Shown here: piece by piece, positions 62,384 to 64,000 of the stretch
Layout: every line of letters starts with the position of its first letter
How positions within the stretch are numbered: the stretch's first letter is position 1
Assembly (NCBI RefSeq): GCF_033807715.1
Contig: NC_084596.1
Location: forward strand, 28,842,879-28,906,878
Source of the DNA: Cololabis saira
Lineage: Eukaryota > Chordata > Actinopteri > Beloniformes > Belonidae
Direction: 5' to 3'
DNA length: 64,000 nt
Position numbers and translations under genes: made by a program
Notes under the pieces: model-generated
Told to the model about the DNA's origin: nothing
Seen by the model: the letters and a program-made list of their open reading frames with translations, nothing else
Database searches by the model: none

Positions 62384-62530
62384 TTATATTAATATATATT
62401 ATGTAATTATATTATATTAATACATTAATAATATATGTAATACTATACATGTAATAATATACATTAATTAATATATTATATTAATATATATATATATATT
62501 AATATATTATATTATTAATATATTATATTT
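62384..62530. repeat. TATTAA-rich low-complexity tract
   Basis: Almost entirely A/T (tattaat, atatta units). It abuts the 5' truncation point of the LINE that follows. A similar attaatacatattatattaa tract lies on the LINE's far side at about 63628-63650. Confidence 0.85.
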
Positions 62531-63610
62531 ATGTTATTTGGCAAATGCACAGTAAACACAAAGGTGCAAATAGAAATAGATGGGATTGAAATTGAAAGGG
62601 TGCACGAAAACAAATTTCTTGGGGTTACAGTAGATGACAGACTGAGTTGGAAACCACACATCAAACATGTACAGTCCAAAGTTTCAAAAAGCATTGCAGT
62701 CATACACAAAGCAAAACAACTACTGGATCACAATTCACTTCGCACACTTTACTGTTCACTGGTCTTGCCATATTTACATTACTGTGCTGAGATTTGGGGA
62801 AATAATTACAAAACTTCATTACAGTCACTCACCATCCTACAGAAAAGAGCAATAAGGACTATTCATAAGGTCAAATACTTGGAACACACAAATCCACTTT
62901 TTATACAATCAAAACTACTGAAATTCACTGACATCATATCTTACCAAACAGCAATCATCATGTATAAAGCAAAAAACAGACAATTACCAGAAAATATCCA
63001 AAATGTATTTAGGAATCGGGAGGGAGGGTATCAGTTAAGAGGGAAACATAACTTCAAAATCTTAAACATACGAACAACCTTGAAAGGTTTCTGTATATCT
63101 ATTACCGGTGTCAAGCTATGGAACAACCTAAGTGAGGAACTCAAACAAAGTCCAAACATCCAACAGTTCAAGAAAATGTACAAAAATATGTTGTTTAAAG
63201 GGTACGAAGGATAAAGTTCATGTATGATTATTGTTTATTATCATTCATTTGATATGGCATGGTGATGAGAGGCAGAGAAGCCTGTGTGTGTGTATGTATG
63301 TGTGGGTATATATATATGTGTATATATGTATGTGTGTGCATGTATGTGTAGGTATGTTTAGGTATGTGTGTATGTGTATATATGGATACAGTATCTAGAC
63401 TATGTATGTGTATATGTATGTGTGTATGTATATACAGTGTATATGTGTATGTATGTATATATATATAATATATATATATTTTTTTATTTTAGACAAAGGG
63501 GTGAGAGCTAATAAGCTATGCTTCTTCTCACTCCTTTTCGAATATGTCATTTATTTTCGGTTTTACTATGCTTTATTATTTTGCTTCCTGGCATATTCGG
63601 AATAAACAGC
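62531..63610 (+). pseudogene. 5'-truncated LINE: open reverse transcriptase C-terminus and 3' UTR
   Basis: An uninterrupted 227-codon frame (62531-63214) reads IEIERVHENKFLGVTVDDRL, SWKPHIKHVQSKVSKSIAVI, YCSLVLPYLHYCAEIWGN, LQKRAIRTIH and VKLWNNLSEELKQSPNI. This is the palm/thumb and C-terminal part of a jockey/CR1/I-group LINE reverse transcriptase, lacking everything upstream, including the catalytic FADD region. The first ATG is incidental because the protein is entered mid-domain. A 3' UTR follows with a TGTATG-rich microsatellite (63285-63475), cactccttttcgaatatg and ttcggaataaac, ending in (ACAA)n. The absence of stops suggests a recent insertion. The same family's 3' end is at 31.6-31.8 kb. 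Confidence 0.85.
63282..63480. repeat. TG/TATG-rich microsatellite within the LINE 3' UTR
   Basis: Imperfect tgtgtatg/tatata repeats. Confidence 0.85.
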
Positions 63611-63644
63611 ACAAACAAACAAACAAATATTAATACATATTATA

Positions 63645-64000
63645 TTAATACTCGCGTCATTGCCCCGGGGCATGATGGGAGGCCCCAGAGCATCATGGGA
63701 GGTGACTCAACTGCGCATGCTCTATGGGCCCGTGTATGCGGAAGTAAACCCGGAAGTGAGAGATTTTTTCAGCGTATGCGCTGGCTGAGCAGAATGCATT
63801 GAAATGAATGGGCGGCCATTTTTGATATCTCATCCAGTTTTATAATAGATCCATGGTTCATGCTTGATGAGGGTGTGTGTACTCTCAGGAAGCCCTGGAG
63901 CAAGGGGGAGGGGCGAGTTTGCTCTCCATGCTTTGTTTAAATACCAACGGATGTTACATCATCCAGAAATCACTTAGCCTACCTTTAAAGTGCCTTAAAG
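63645..64000. other. unclassified, GC-richer end of window
   Basis: It contains two catgatgggagg/catcatgggagg motifs and aagtaaacccggaagtg. Possibly the other half of the repeat block at 61.96-62.38 kb into which the LINE inserted, but this is not proven. Confidence 0.3.

Overview
The window looks like a gene-poor stretch of a teleost fish nuclear genome. The evidence is a four-exon vertebrate aquaporin with GT-AG introns, an AT-rich background with long microsatellites ((TG)n, (TA)n, (GAAA)n), and a dense layering of fish-type mobile elements. These include hAT, PIF/Harbinger, TTAA-target, Tc1/mariner and Tigger DNA transposons, L2- and L1-like LINEs, and tRNA-headed SINEs. I see no bacterial genes, no CRISPR array and no viral genome.

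Genes. The only intact protein-coding gene I can support is an aquaporin-1 (aqp1aa type). It lies on the minus strand in four exons between 9883 and 8065 and encodes a complete 261-residue water channel, with a TATA box, GC box and GATA motif just upstream. About 7.7 kb downstream in the same orientation, at the left edge (308 to 1), is exon 1 of a second aqp1 copy. It carries a frameshift and an in-frame stop, so it is a pseudogene, probably the aqp1ab member of the teleost tandem pair.

Layout. 1-600: aqp1 pseudogene exon and a perfect 21-bp hairpin. 3.8-4.5 kb: hAT-like end plus simple repeats. 5.86-6.83 kb: hAT element with a perfect 8-bp target duplication. 7.65-10.0 kb: aqp1aa. 10.3-10.6 kb: foldback retroelement-like insertion with a 14-bp duplication. 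11.65-13.14 kb and 17.25-18.65 kb: two oppositely oriented copies of a complex repeat whose units carry CCAAT and GC boxes; the second copy has an exact 313-bp tandem duplication and a SINE insertion. 20.3-21.4 kb: a three-level nest of DNA elements. 21.8-22.5 kb: L1-like LINE 3' end. 23.5-27.4 kb: an L2-type LINE split by two Tigger-like elements, one with a decayed transposase. 27.7-28.6 kb: SINEs. 35.6-36.4 kb: a decayed L1 ORF1. 43.1-44.7 kb: LINE reverse transcriptase fossil, a DNA transposon and a SINE. 47.8-48.9 kb: Tc1-like transposase fossil. 51.1-52.2 kb: TIR element with a nested 42-bp TIR pair. 55.7-56.9 kb: a repeat broken by a Harbinger MITE and a TTAA element. 57.3-58.9 kb: hAT element containing a GC-rich block that resembles 28S rRNA. 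62.5-63.6 kb: LINE with a 227-codon open reverse transcriptase C-terminus.

Interpretation. Apart from the aquaporin locus, what can be read here is mainly a record of mobile-element insertion, nesting and decay. I do not see a new enzymatic or defence system. The observations most worth checking are the apparent loss of one tandem aquaporin, the rRNA-like segment inside a hAT element, the CCAAT/GC-box repeat arrays, and nested insertions in which one element seems to have created the target site of the next.
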